Under the pieces are notes generated by a model. That model was not told the origin of the DNA. It saw only the letters and a program-made list of their open reading frames with translations, and did not search any database. DNA of 64,000 bases from JALORV01 sp963724365 (GTDB lineage Bacteria; Pseudomonadota; Gammaproteobacteria; Burkholderiales; Burkholderiaceae_F). Location of the stretch: positions 1-64,000 of the forward strand of contig CAVRUR010000001.1 of the NCBI GenBank assembly GCA_963724365.1. The letters are read 5' to 3'. Numbering within the stretch: position 1 is the first letter of the stretch; each line of letters starts with the position of its first letter. Of this stretch, positions 28,413 through 39,505 are shown in pieces. A program made the translations under genes and the position numbers.

Positions 28413-29355
28413 CTATCGCTTCAGCTTCGGGTCGAGCGCGTCGCGCAGGCCGTCGCCGAGCAGGTTGAACGCCAGCACGGTGATCGAAATCACGAGGCCC
28501 GGAAAGGTCACCACCCACCAGGCTCGCACTACGAACTCGCGCGCATCGCCCAGCATCGTCCCCCACTCGGGCGACGGCGGCTGCGCGCCGAGACCAAGGA
28601 ATCCGAGCGCCGCCGCGTCGAGGATCGCGGTCGACACGCCGAGCGAGGCCTGCACGATCAGCGGCGCCAGGCAGTTGGGCAGCACCTCGCGGAACATCAG
28701 CCGCAGGTCGCTCGCGCCGACCATGCGCGCCGGCAGTCACATAGTCGCGCGAGAGCTCGGTCATCGCCGCAGCACGCGCAGTGCGCACGTAATGCGGCAG
28801 TACGACGACCGCGACCGCCAGCATCGCGTTCATCAGGCCCGGTCCGAGGATGGCGACGATAACGATCGCGAGCAGCAGGCTCGGCAGGCTCAGCAGCACG
28901 TCCATCAGTCGCATGATCGCGATCTCGGTCACGCCGCGGACGAACGCCGCGGCCATGCCGAGGCAGGTGCCGACGACGATCGACAACGTGACGACCGCTA
29001 CGCCGATCGACAGTGACAGCCGGGCGCCGTGCATCAGGCGCGACAGGATGTCGCGCCCGATCGCATCGGTGCCGAGCGGATAGGTCCACGAACCGCCGCT
29101 GATCCATGCGGGCGGCTTGAGATAGGCCGCGTTGTCGATCGCGACCGGCGAGTGCGGTGCCAGCACGCCGGCGAACACTGCAATTAGGAGCACCGCGATG
29201 ACAATCACCAGGCCAGCGACCGCGCCTGCATTGGCGGAAAAATGCCGCCAGAACTCCCGCAAGGGCGTTGGATGCTCGGCCGGTGCGCCGACCCCGGTCA
29301 GCAACGCAAGGTCAGCGTCGGTCAGCGTCGCAGTGACGATGGGATCGCTGCTCAT
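28413..29355 (-). CDS. dppC: Dipeptide ABC transporter permease (DppC-like), first system (frameshifted)
   Basis: N-terminal half from ATG 29355 has FWRHFSANAGAVAGLVIVIAVLLI, YPLGTDAIGRDILSRLMHGAR and two membrane helices ending HYVRTARAAAMTELSRDYVTA; a single shift near 28735 joins it to RMVGASDLRLMFREVLPNCLAPL (EAA loop) and three further helices to LLGDGLRDALDPKLKR. Restored length ~314 residues is normal. The start overlaps the DppB-like stop by ATGA. Confidence 0.85.
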
Positions 29356-30363
29356 CGCGAATGACGGATGCGTGGATTGATGAAGCCGTAGGCGATGTCG
29401 ACCAGCAGGTTGACCGTCATCACCATCAGACCGAGCATCAGCAGCCCGCCCTGCAACACCGGATAGTCACGCCGATTGATCGCCTCGATCACCCATTTGC
29501 CCACGCCCGGCCAGGAAAAGATGGTCTCGGTCAGGATGGCTCCGGTGAAGAGCACTCCGACCTGCAGGCCGATCACGGTGACGACCGGTATCAACGCATT
29601 GCGAAACGCATGCAGCGCAATCACGCGCAGCTGGCGCCAGCCCCTTGGCGCGCGCCGTGCGGATGTAGTCCTCGCCCATGACTTCGAGCATCGACGAGCG
29701 CGTCATGCGGGCGATGACCGCGAGCGGCACTGTGCCCAGCACGATCATCGGCAGCACGAGATGCAGCGCGGCCGAGCGAAATGCCCCCATGTCCTTCGCG
29801 AGCAGCGAATCGATCAGCAGGAATCCGGTGACCGGCTCGATGAAGTACTTGAAGTCGAGCCGCCCCGAGACCGGCGTCAGGCCAAGCTGCACCGAGAACA
29901 GCAGGATCAGCAGCAGGCCCCACCAGAAGATCGGCATCGAATAGCCGGTCAGCGACACACCCATGACGCCGTGGTCGAAGATCGAATTTCGACGCACGGC
30001 CGCCAGCATGCCTGCCGGGATGCCGAGCAGCAGCGCAAACAGGATCGCAAAGCTTGCGAGTTCGACGGTGGCGGGAAAGAGCGTCAGGAACTCCTTCAGC
30101 ACCGGCTCCTGGGTGATCATCGACTTGCCCAGATTGCCCTGCAGCACGCGCCCGATGTAGATGCCGTACTGCACGATGACGGGCCGATCGAGCCCGTACT
30201 CCTTGAGCAGCAGTTCGTGCCGCGCCTTGTCGATCCCGCGCTCGCCCGCCATGGTCTCGATCGGATCGCCCGGCACCAGCCGGATCAGGAAGAACGCGAG
30301 CAGCGTCATGCCGAAGAATGTCGGCACCAGCAGCGAGACTCGGGTCAGCAGGAAGCGAAGCAT
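29352..30363 (-). CDS. dppB: Dipeptide ABC transporter permease (DppB-like), first system (frameshifted)
   Basis: ATG 30363 starts MLRFLLTRVSLLVPTFFGMTLLAFFLIRLVPGDPIE, the classical DppB opening with the first membrane helix and GDPIE. The frame carries KEYGLDRPVIVQYGIYIGRVLQGNLGKS and membrane helices to DYIRTARAKGLAP, where a shift near 29640 continues as VIALHAFRNALIPVVTVIGLQVG and two final helices. First gene of the first transporter operon. Confidence 0.87.
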
Positions 30364-30560
30364 GGGGTCGGACGGCAGGTTCGAGCCTAATCGGAAGCAA
30401 CGATTCCGTCGAGCCGACTCAGCCACCCGTCAGAGCGGCTCGGGAGCGGCAATGGCCATGCGCTGCATCGAGTTCCTTGCGGCATGTTCCGGCGCACTCT
30501 GCGCGGCGCATGATCGGCGGCGGCGCCAGCTTCGAACCGCCATTTGACCAGGACAATCCT

Positions 30561-31319
30561 TCAGGGCGCTCGCTTCAGTTCGATATCGCCGTAGTACGCG
30601 TCGATCCGCTCACCGGTGTTGTCGGTATCGGTCATGATGCCGACGCCGATCAGGCGGCCGGGAGGCGCGCCGAAGCGCGCCGATAGTCCTCGACGTAGTT
30701 GCGTTCGAAGACCTTCCACTGTCCGAGCCGACCGATCGGGTCCACTGCCGGCCACGATCATCTTGACCTGCGATGTGAAGTGTTCGGCAGCATCGTGCCT
30801 ACCGGTAAGCGGTTCTCCCAGATGTACATCAGCGTCGCGTACGGCAGGTCCTGCCCCGTCAGCAGCCTCGCGGTCTCCATCAGCACCTGCTCCTTGAACG
30901 GCAGCGTGCTTCTTGTCGCCGTCGAAGAACAGCATCAGTCGGACGGGCGAATCCTCGGCGTAGCGGTCCTGGTTGTCGGCACCGACGATCAGGTCGACGA
31001 ACGCGCCAGCGCCAGCGCACAACCGGCAGCTGTGCCGGAATCGACGTCCAGCCGCTGACGCAGGCCGCTTGCAGCCGCATCGGCGTGTGCATGCAGCACG
31101 ACCACACCGGTCTGCGGGTCGCGCACCAGCCGGTATTCGGTCGGCGTCTTGGTCCGGTTGATGATCCATGGCCGCCACCCCTGCGGCAACTCGTCGCGGT
31201 CGCGAATTCGTCGAGAACCGGGCGATCGCCGTGGCAGGCACGTCCGGCGACGGCGTGGTGGCACAGCCGGCCACTAGAACCAGCACTGGAATGAAAACGC
31301 GCATGGCCGGAAAACGCAT
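30561..31319 (-). pseudogene. DUF3047-family lipoprotein, several frameshifts
   Basis: Starts with a lipoprotein signal (VFIPVLVLVAGCATT, lipobox VAGC). Pieces in different frames together give a DUF3047 protein: GWRPWIINRTKTPTEYRLV, VVVLHAHADAAASGLRQRLD, VDLIVGADNQDRYAEDSPVRLMLFFDGDK, then a C-terminal block with GVGIMTDTDNTGERIDAYYGDIEL. At least four breaks are needed. DUF3047 proteins are exported beta-sandwich proteins of unknown function. Whether it is truly broken or badly sequenced cannot be decided here. Confidence 0.65.
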
Positions 31320-31735
31320 GGGCGCGCGATCCTAGGGCCAGCGCGAGCACGCCGCAAGGCGGGTCGTCACGGATGCCCCGCAATGCCCGGCTGCACCGTC
31401 GCACTCCACGCCTGACCTGCAGTCATTGTCGCGCCGGCGCCGGCCGTTTGCCATCTTGGCTAACGCACGCCGAGGCCAGGCGATCAAGGGTGACGGCGCT
31501 GGGCCGGGATTCTGCACAATTCCCGGGATCGGCTGCGTCGCGCAACGCTTACCATCGACGCGTCGAAATGACGGATCCGAACACAGTGATGGAGTCGCAA
31601 TCCGCGGTTCCCCACCGCCCGTGTATGCCGCTGAGTCGCCCATCCGCGCATGTCTTCCGGGACAGCGCGCAACAGGGTCACCGCAACGAGCCGGTGGGCG
31701 ATGCACCGTAGGATCGGCTCGCCTCACTGCCAACC
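31320..31735. other. Intergenic between divergent genes, no gene recognised
   Basis: About 415 bases between the DUF3047 start (minus) and the next plus-strand gene. Open frames on both strands are shadow-like, with no recognisable sequence or ribosome-binding site. It should hold both divergent promoters. Confidence 0.4.
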
Positions 31736-32458
31736 ATGACGGGTTTCCTTGCCTTTGCCTTTGGCGTAGGCGTACTCGGCGCCGTGACCTGGCTGGTACT
31801 CAGGGCGCGTCGACTCGAGCGCGATCGCGACTTCGAACGCAAGGTCCATGCACGGAAGTGCGGCTGGACCTATGACGGGCAACGGTCCGGCCGCATCGAC
31901 TACCGCTTCGCCGGAACCGCGGGCGGCATCGATTGGCAGATGTGGCACGACAGCGACCGCGGCGACGATTCGCCGACGCCTCGGGCGTACTGGTCCAGTG
32001 CGAACCTGCGAACGCCCGGGCTTGCACTGGTGATCATCGGGCGCAAGCGATTCCAGCTTGAGAGCGGAACGGTGGGTCGACTGCTGATGGGAGTCGTCAG
32101 TGGCGTTGCCCATGCGGTCACCGGTCACGAGGGCCAGGTCGACAAGGCAGAGTTCTACGAAAGCGCCTTCGAGATCAAGGTCGGCCGACCCGCGTTCGAC
32201 GAACGATTCACCGTTGCAGTTGCCTCCGACATGCCCAGGGCCTGGGTTGACGACGAACTGCAGGCGCTCTTGCTTGACTGGCCTTCAACCGCTACCTCGC
32301 GAATGTTCAAGGCTGAGGACAGCATTGAAATCAACCTGCGGGCGGATGGCCTCAAGATCATCGTGCAGAAGATGCCGCAGGACATCGCGCACTGGCGGCA
32401 CCTTGCGCGTCTGGGCGAGCACCTTGCACGCCGCCTTACTCAGACCGAGCCGCGCTGA
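31736..32458 (+). CDS. Membrane-anchored protein of unknown function
   Basis: A 240-residue protein with one N-terminal transmembrane helix (GFLAFAFGVGVLGAVTWLVL) followed by RARRLERDRDFERKVHARKCGW and a soluble domain with paired WxM/WHxSD segments (GGIDWQMWHDSDRG) and repeated beta strands. The helix is not followed by a cleavage site, so it is anchored with the domain probably cytoplasmic given the following Arg cluster. Continuous. I recognise no family. Confidence 0.7.
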   Translation: MTGFLAFAFGVGVLGAVTWLVLRARRLERDRDFERKVHARKCGWTYDGQRSGRIDYRFAGTAGGIDWQMWHDSDRGDDSPTPRAYWSSANLRTPGLALVIIGRKRFQLESGTVGRLLMGVVSGVAHAVTGHEGQVDKAEFYESAFEIKVGRPAFDERFTVAVASDMPRAWVDDELQALLLDWPSTATSRMFKAEDSIEINLRADGLKIIVQKMPQDIAHWRHLARLGEHLARRLTQTEPR

Positions 32459-32478
32459 CTGCGCACGTTGGGGGGAGC

Positions 32479-33180
32479 ATGACGTTACCGTCGGCCGCAG
32501 GCGCGGCAACTCGCAGTCGTCGCCGGCGCGAGTGGTCTCATCGGACGCGAACTGGTGCTGCGGCTGCTCCGACATCCCGCCTACGCACGGGTCGTCGCGC
32601 TGACTCGCCGGCCGCTCGGCATGCGATAACGCCCGCTTGAGCGAAGTGCCGGCCCGCTTTGAGGCGCTTGAACCTGCCTTGTCGAGCGCGGTGTCGGAAC
32701 CGGCGCGACTTGATGCCTATTGCTGCCTCGGTTCGACGATCAGGGCCGCCGGCTCCGAGGCGGCCTTTCGCAGTCGACCATGACTACGTGGTCGCCTTCG
32801 GACAATGGGCCGCCGACCATCGGGCCTATCGACTGGTGGTCGTCAGCGCGCTCGGTGCCGATGCGCGCAGCGCCGTGTTCTACAACCGGACAAGGGCGAG
32901 ACCGAGAACGACCTGCGCGCGCTTGCCCGTCGTCGCTGGTGCTCCTGCGGCCGAGCCTGCTCGACGGCCACCGCCGCGAAGCCGCTCGGAGAATCATTCG
33001 CGCTGGCGCTCGACGCGGCCGCTGCGGGCGCGTGCTGCCGCCGGCGATTCGCCCGGTACCCGCCGAGGATGTCGCGCAGTCGATGATCGATGCGGCCCTG
33101 ATGGACTCCACGCCCGGCACGTTGAATCGGCAGCGATGCAAGGCGCCGCGGAACGTGCCGGCGCCGGAGCGGCAGTCTGA
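32479..33180 (+). pseudogene. NAD(P)-binding oxidoreductase of the HTATIP2/YbjT type, several frameshifts
   Basis: Fragments in different frames read in order as a short-chain NAD(P)H-binding protein: AVVAGASGLIGRELVLRLLRHP (Rossmann GASGLIG motif), then RVVALTRRPL, YCCLG, DHDYVVAFGQWAADHRAYRLVVVSALGAD, SSLVLLRPSLLDGHRREA, and RPVPAEDVAQSMIDAAL near the end. That order fits the HTATIP2-like family, about 215 residues. ATG 32479 is the likely start and ~33180 the end. At least four breaks. Confidence 0.6.
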
Positions 33181-33256
33181 TGCGATGTCGCACGCCATGT
33201 GCGCTGTCCGCGCCCATCGAACGTGGTGCTGAACGCGCCGCGACATCCGGTCGATG

Positions 33257-35772
33257 CTATCGCCGCGGCATCAGTGCGAGGTCCGCGAGCCGTTGCCGGA
33301 GCCGGCCGCATCGGGAGGTAGCGCACATCGCGCCAAGCCGGCAGCATCGACGCGTACAGCTCGGACAGCGGGATTGCCGACCTGCCCGGTCGACTGCACC
33401 CAGACCGAGGCCTCGGGCGCGGCGAGGTCGTAGATCGCCCGCAGGCTGGCGGCATGCCGAGTACTGAACGGCGCTTCCGGACGGTTCGACAGCGCGCCGA
33501 CATTGACCGTGAATGTATCGCCCGGATACGGCGTGCTCAGTTCGAACAGCGCGCGCGAGCGGCGCAACGCCTGAAAGCGGCCGATGCTCTGCCACGGCCC
33601 GATGCTCATCACCCCAGCGCAGCCCGGCGACATCGCGACCGACTCGCCTGCGTAAGGCGGTGACTGCCGTGTCGAGCGGCTTCGGACATCAACGTGAGCG
33701 CAGCTTTCGAAGCGCTGCTCCGTGCTCCGATCGTCGCACCAGTCGCGCGCCAGACCGGACCGGGTCAGAACATGCAGCAGCGCACGCGTCAGGTCGGCAG
33801 CGACGACAAACTCGACAGCGAGATCACCGAAGTCGTCCGCGAAGATCCGTTGCGTCAACTCGCGCCGCCAGGCATGAAACAGCAGCGGCTCGGGTCGTTC
33901 GGCGACATCGTTCCATCCCAGACCTTGAGACGCTCCAGCGCTTCCGACCCGCCAGAGTGAGCGGTTGCGCGGAAGCAAGAACTGCCATCAGTTCACGGGC
34001 GGGAGTGGACAGCACGTCTGCCTGTATGTCCTTTGTCGATGCGACGTCGTGCCTTTCGCGTTCACTCACGCGCTGCTGTATGCGCTGAACCCGATACGAC
34101 GAAAACCAGTCGAACGTCAGTGATGCGGAAAATCCAGCGGCGCGATGCGGTTGTTGGCAGTCGCGATGAAGCCGGACTCGGGATTGAGGCTGCGCGGCAC
34201 CTCCGCATAGGGGACGTAGCCCTCCCAGTCATAGCGGGCGTCCCACCCCGGTGCCGGTGCGATGCCACGCAGGTCGTTGTCTGTCCGGCGCACAGGAATG
34301 CGGCCGGTGACGACGAAGCCGATGCCGCCGTCTGCATCTGCGAACACGGCGGACTGCGTGACGACCTGAAAGTCAGCCAGCGCGCGTTCGGCGTCCGCCA
34401 CGGAACGGGCACGATTCAACGCCCGTACTGCACGCAGGGTCCGGTCCTCCGGTTCCAACGCTGTCCAGCGCAAGGCAAGGACGAACTGACGCGACTTGAA
34501 GCTCTTGTCGATTGATGCCAATCCGCTGATCACCGGGCCGTGCCGCGTTTCACGCACGACGAGGTCGACGTCTGCTTCTCCTTTGACGCGAATGCGTTCC
34601 ACGCGTTGCTTGAAGCGTTGCCAGCCGGCCGGGGTCTCGTATTCGTCGGTGTCGTCCGGGTTGAGCCGCTCGAGATACAGATCCTGCTGATCGGCCCCGG
34701 TGTTGGTGATGCCCCAGGCCACGCGATCGTTGCGCCCGAGCACCACGCCGGGCAGGCCCGGCAGCGTAGCCCCGATGACATTGAGTCCCGGTGACTGAAG
34801 CGAAGCGAAGTACCAGACCGACGGCGCTGTCAGGCCCAGGTGCGGGTCATTCGCCAGCAGCGGCTTGCCGCTGACCGTTCGACGTCCCGACAGCACCCAG
34901 TTGTTCGACCCGAGTCCTTCTCCTGAGCCGAAGCCCGCTGTCGGAACTTCGGCCAGTTGCGTCGATGCTGCCCCGTCCTGCGCGGTGTTGAGCGCCCCGA
35001 GCAGACGATAGAGATCTACATAGTCGACCGTCGCCGGCGCAGCTTCGCCTGGCAACGGCGGATAGATGTCGTCGATCTCGGCGCGGCTGAACTGCGTTGC
35101 CAACCGGAGGCGACGCAGTTCCATGCGCATCGAGTGCGAAGCCAGATCCCACGCCATCATCAACGACCACGCGACCGAGTCGGCAGCCGTCCATGGCGCG
35201 GGAGGCGGCGCGCGAGTCAGTAGAAACTCCGGCGGTAGCGGTCCGCTGCGCGTGGCGAGATACGCATTGACACCGTTCACATAGGCGTCGATCAGGCCGC
35301 GATGCTCCGCGTCCAGTGCATCGTAGATTCGCTGTGCGGCAGGATGGACACCGAGAGTACGCAGGAACTGGTCCGTCGGCAGTGCCGAGGCGCCCAGGAT
35401 CTCGGCCAGACGACCCGCCGCCAGACGCCGGTTGAACTCCATCTGCCACAAGCGATCCTGGGCATGCGAGTAGCCGAGCGCGAAGCTCGCGTCGTGCTCG
35501 CTGCTGGCGACAATCGTCGGAATGCCTTGCTCGTCGCGCCGAACTTCAACGCGGCCGGCGATCCCGTCCACGCGCACGGTGCCCTCATGAATCGGCTGAC
35601 TCGCCTGCCGATACCAAAGCAAGCCAGTGAGCACAAGCAGACCCAGCGTCAGACCGCCCCACCCGACCCAGCGCACTACGCGCACCGCGACTCCGACGAT
35701 GTCAAGACGTGCGAATTGTGCGTGAAAGTGGTGTCGAGGTCTGCCTCGAGTTGGCCGAGTCAGCGCAATCAA
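33257..35772 (-). CDS. Penicillin acylase family protein (S45), several frameshifts in C-terminal third
   Basis: A membrane-anchored or exported S45 acylase: N-terminal helix VGWGGLTLGLLVLTGLLWY, propeptide-like region with RDEQGIPTIVASSEHDASFALGYSHAQDRLWQME, and GLGSNNWVLSGRRT, where the Ser becomes the N-terminal nucleophile after autocleavage. LANDPHLGL and AWGITNTGADQQDLYLERL follow. The first frame runs 35772-34117 and stops after TANNRIAPLDFPHH; the C-terminal chain (GPWQSIGRF, PGDTFTVNVGALSNRPEAPFSTRHAASLRAIYDL, then LSELYASMLPAWRDVRYLPM and LADLALMPRR) lies in other frames down to 33257. Hydrolyses acyl groups from amides or lactones; substrate unknown. Confidence 0.8.
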
Positions 35773-35852
35773 GTCGAAGCGGCTTGGTCCGATGCAGGCC
35801 TGCAGTCGCTTGCTTCAGACCCTGAGAAACTTTGCAAGGCAACAGAATCGGT

Positions 35853-36668
35853 CTAGGCAGACTCGACGACGGGACGCCGAGCAAGCACCTGGCCGGCCAG
35901 GAAAGCGAGCAAGATGAGAAGCACGACGGCCGACCCGAACACCAGTTCCTTGCCGTCGCTCCAGGTCTCGACGGCCGGCACGGCGAACTTGGCGGCGCCA
36001 AAGGCTGCGACGAGCAGACTGACGCCGGCCACGGCGAGACTCATTACGCGGGAAGCAATGCAGGCGAGCTGGTCCGCACGGGCGATGAGGCGCGAGATCC
36101 ACAAACCGTTGATGCCGTCCGTCACGAGCATTCCGAACACGAACAGGAGGCCAAGTGCGAGCGCGTGGGCGACCCCGCCGAACTGTGCGGCGGTAAGGGC
36201 AAACAGTGCTGACTGGCTGACGGTATCGAAGGAAAGCGCAAAAAGTGCGCCGACAAGGGCGACGGTGGCGGGATGGCTCGCCCGGTTGAGGCGACCAAGC
36301 AGTCGGCCCTTGAGCCCAACCGGAGCAACGACCTGCCCCGGAGCGGCGCTCATGACCGCGTGCAGATTCACCACGCCGATCAAGGTAAGGAACAGGATCG
36401 ACGTCCACGCCCCGAACGCTTCCAGCCAGTCGGGTGCATTCCACCGTTCACTCGCCAGTCCGACGGCTGCCGCAATGATCAATACGATCGCGCCGTGGCC
36501 GAGCGAGAACAGGGCACCACAGTAGCGACCGAATCGTCGGCCATTGCGGGCGTTGTACCGGGTCAAGCCGTCGATCGTCGCGAGGTGATCGGCGTCGAAT
36601 CCATGCTTGAGGCCGAGCAGGAACACGAGTGCGCACAAGGCAGTCCATTCCGTCGGCAGTTCATGCAT
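35853..36668 (-). CDS. NiCoT-family nickel/cobalt permease
   Basis: A 271-residue polytopic inner-membrane protein with about eight hydrophobic segments. LGLKHGFDADHLATIDG carries the HX4DH metal-selectivity signature of NiCoT transporters (His, then Asp-His), and SFDTVSQSALFAL and the NH-type YNARNGRRFGRY region fit the family. It takes up Ni2+ (or Co2+) with high affinity. nikR lies 105 bp upstream and a NikR-type operator sits just before the start codon at 36668. Confidence 0.9.
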   Translation of the reverse strand: MHELPTEWTALCALVFLLGLKHGFDADHLATIDGLTRYNARNGRRFGRYCGALFSLGHGAIVLIIAAAVGLASERWNAPDWLEAFGAWTSILFLTLIGVVNLHAVMSAAPGQVVAPVGLKGRLLGRLNRASHPATVALVGALFALSFDTVSQSALFALTAAQFGGVAHALALGLLFVFGMLVTDGINGLWISRLIARADQLACIASRVMSLAVAGVSLLVAAFGAAKFAVPAVETWSDGKELVFGSAVVLLILLAFLAGQVLARRPVVESA

Positions 36669-36686
36669 TGCGATCTCCGCGTCAAC

Positions 36687-36714
36687 GTATGAACTCTAAG
36701 CCAACTCTTCTTAC
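36687..36714. promoter_or_regulatory. Probable NikR operator before the NiCoT gene
   Basis: GTATGA at 36687-36692, 16 bases, then TCTTAC at 36709-36714. The E. coli NikR box is GTATGA-N16-TCATAC, so the first half matches fully and the second in five of six bases, with the exact spacing. It ends 19 bp upstream of the start codon of the nickel permease and downstream of nikR, as expected for Ni-dependent repression of the transporter. Confidence 0.75.
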
Positions 36715-36773
36715 CCGTGCCTTGCGCCGGATCAAGAAGCGATCCGCCCAGGACTCAATCCGCTTGCCGCTTG

Positions 36774-37222
36774 CTAGTGATTGGGGGTCAGGTGGGAATG
36801 CGCGTGCCGGGACGGGTGCCCGACTTCGACCGTCACGAGGTTGAGCTGCCCGTGGCGCACTCCGCGTTCCGCCGATATGGCATCGGCGAATTTGCGCACA
36901 TCCCTCGAACGACCCTTCAGCATCACGCTCTCGATGCAATGGTCGTGGTCGAGGTGCGCGTGCATGGTCGAGATCGTCAGGTCGTGGTGGTCATGCTGCA
37001 GCGACGTCAGCCGCTCGGCCAGGTCGCGCTCGTGATGGTTATAGACATACGAGAGATTGGCGACGCAGTGCGCTTCGACATCCGCGTGTTCACGCAGCCG
37101 GTCAAGGTGCGCCCGCAGTATGTCGCGAACCGCCTCGGACCGATTGCTGTAACCGCGCTCTCGATCAGCGCGTCGAACTCGTGAGCGAGCTGGTCGTCGA
37201 GAGAAATCGTGAAGCGTTCCAT
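36774..37222 (-). CDS. nikR: Nickel-responsive regulator NikR (frameshifted)
   Basis: ATG 37222 behind GGGAGGG starts a ribbon-helix-helix domain: MERFTISLDDQLAHEFDALIE. A shift near 37165 continues with RERGYSNRSEAVRDILRAHLDRL and the ACT-like metal-binding domain: TISTMHAHLDHDHCIESVMLKG (the H-x-H...C nickel site of E. coli NikR His87, His89, Cys95) with the earlier His in YNHHERDL and DVRKFADAISAERGVRHGQL. Ni-bound NikR tetramer represses nickel uptake genes. Confidence 0.92.
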
Positions 37223-37303
37223 AGGCCCTCCCACGCACCGATCAGGCGAGTATAGGAGGCGGGGTGCCGGCGTGTTTGTTCCCGCATAGGCCGCAGCACA
37301 AAT

Positions 37304-37337
37304 GAAAACGCCCCGCTGCACGAATGCAGCGGGGCGT
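37304..37337 (-). terminator. rRNA operon terminator
   Basis: ACGCCCCGCTGCA (37308-37320), loop CGAA, TGCAGCGGGGCGT (37325-37337): a perfect 13-bp stem just after the 5S gene. On the minus strand it is followed by TTTTCATTT, a good intrinsic terminator for the rRNA operon. Confidence 0.9.
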
Positions 37338-37347
37338 CGGTAGGCGA

Positions 37348-37463
37348 GCCTGACAATGTCCTACTTTCGCAGGAAATACATCCCACTATCATCGGCGCTG
37401 AGTCGTTTCACTGTCCTGTTCGGGATGGGAAGGAGTGGTTCCAACTCGCTATGGTCGTCAGGC
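37348..37463 (-). rRNA. rrf: 5S ribosomal RNA
   Basis: On the minus strand the RNA begins TGCCTGACGACCATAGCGAG, contains TGGAACCACTCCTTCCCATC and the conserved GAACAGGACAGTGAAACG, and ends GGACATTGTCAGGC, the complement of the 5' end. About 116 nt. Last gene of the operon. Confidence 0.93.
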
Positions 37464-37591
37464 AAAACTTGCACTGATTGATCTTGCGATTGCGGCCGCA
37501 GCGCGGTCACGCTCGAAAGATCCAAATCGGAAGAAGCACAGGCCACGCAAGGTGGCGATTGAGATGTCGAGCCTCAACTCGTATCCGAGGA

Positions 37592-37615
37592 GGCAGCACG
37601 GTTATAGGATCAAGC
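37592..37615 (-). repeat. 3' half of the 23S processing stem
   Basis: GGCAG...GGTTATAGGATCAAGC here is complementary (apart from a CAC bulge) to the 5' half at 40656-40676. The two bring the ends of 23S together to form the double-stranded substrate for RNase III. Confidence 0.75.
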
Positions 37616-37941
37616 CGCACGGGCAATTAGTATCGGTTAGCTTAAGCGCTTACACGCCTTCCACACCCGACCTATCAACGTCCTGGTCTTGGACGACCCT
37701 TCAGGGAGGTCAAGCCTCCGGGAAGACTAATCTTCAGGCAAGTTTCCCGCTTAGATGCTTTCAGCGGTTATCTCTTCCGCACGTAGCTACCCGGCGATGC
37801 CACTGGCGTGACAACCGGTACACCAGAGGTGCGTCCACTCCGGTCCTCTCGTACTAGGAGCAGCCCCCGTCAATCTTCCAGCGCCCACGGCAGATAGGGA
37901 CCAAACTGTCTCACGACGTTTTAAACCCAGCTCACGTACCT

Positions 37942-37974
<33 letters not shown>

Positions 37975-38048
37975 GGCTACAGCCCCAGGATGAGATGAGC
38001 CGACATCGAGGTGCCAAACACCGCCGTCGATATGAACTCTTGGGCGGT

Positions 38049-38122
<74 letters not shown>

Positions 38123-38239
38123 TGTCCTGCTTTCGCATCTGCTCGACTTGTCGGTCTCGCAGTTAAGCACGCTTATGCCATTGCACTATCAGCACGATTT
38201 CCGACCGTGCCTAGCGTACCTTCGAACTCCTCCGTTACC

Positions 38240-38271
<32 letters not shown>

Positions 38272-38425
38272 TACCATGCACTGTTCCCCGCCCGGATGAC
38301 GGGCGCAGGTTAGAACCGCAAACAAATCAGGGTGGTATTTCAAGGTTGGCTCCACGAGACCTAGCGGCCCCGCTTCAAAGCCTCCCACCTATCCTACACA
38401 GATCGGTTCACAGTCCAATGCAAAG

Positions 38426-38457
<32 letters not shown>

Positions 38458-38530
38458 AGCCGCGGGTAGATTGCATCATCACAAACATTTCAACTTCGCT
38501 GAGTCTCGGGAGGAGACAGTGTGGCCATCG

Positions 38531-38612
<82 letters not shown>

Positions 38613-39310
38613 TGGGGCTTCGATCAAGAGCTTGCACTCCATCACTTAACCTTCCAGCACCGGGCAGGCGTCACACCCTATACGTCCACTTTCGTGTTTG
38701 CAGAGTGCTGTGTTTTTAATAAACAGTCGCAGCCACCGATTCTCTGAGACCTCTTCACGCTTCCGGTGTTTCTCCGGTCACGCTACCAAGGCACACCTTC
38801 TTCCGAAGTTACGGTGTCAATTTGCCGAGTTCCTTCTCCCGAGTTCTCTCAAGCGCCTGAGCATATTCAGCTCGCCCACCAGTGTCGGTTTTCGGTACGG
38901 TCGTCTCCAACTGAAGCTTAGAGGCTTTTCCTGGAACCACATCCAATCACTTCGCGGCTTACGCCACTCGATCCTTTTCCTCGGTGATACGCCAGCGGAT
39001 TTGCCTACTGGCCACCTACGATCAGAAACCGGGACATCCAACACCCGGATGATCTTCAACAGTCCGTCCCCCCATCGCATTGGAGATCGGTGCAGGAATA
39101 TTGACCTGCTTCCCATCGACTACGACTTTCGTCCTCGTCTTAGGGGCCGACTCACCCTGCTCCGATGAACGTGGAGCAGGAAACCTTGGGCTTACGGCGA
39201 GAGGGCTTTTCACCCTCTTTAACGCTACTCATGTCAGCATTCGCACTTCTGATACCTCCAGCAGCCTTCTCAAGCCACCTTCGCAGGCTTACAGAACGCT
39301 CCCCTACCAC

Positions 39311-39335
39311 GTAGACGCTTCGCTTAAGTTCGCTC
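39311..39335. repeat. IVS stem, left arm
   Basis: 25-base arm; its reverse complement matches 39481-39505 with one mismatch (a G-U in RNA). Confidence 0.88.
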
Positions 39336-39480
39336 GGTTTGTCGATGGCGCGCAGCGCCGTCGACAAACCTCAGAAAGAGAGAGGGCTCTGTCCGCACAA
39401 CCCTGGACAGAAACTCCTGCTCGACTTTCTGGAGATTTCGTCCGCTACGCACAGGCGCCGACGCAAATACATCGGAGTGC

Positions 39481-39505
39481 GAGCGAACTTAAGTGAAGCG
39501 TCTAC
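39481..39505. repeat. IVS stem, right arm
   Basis: Partner of 39311-39335. The stem carries helix 45 outward and contains the expected RNase III cleavage site. Confidence 0.88.
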
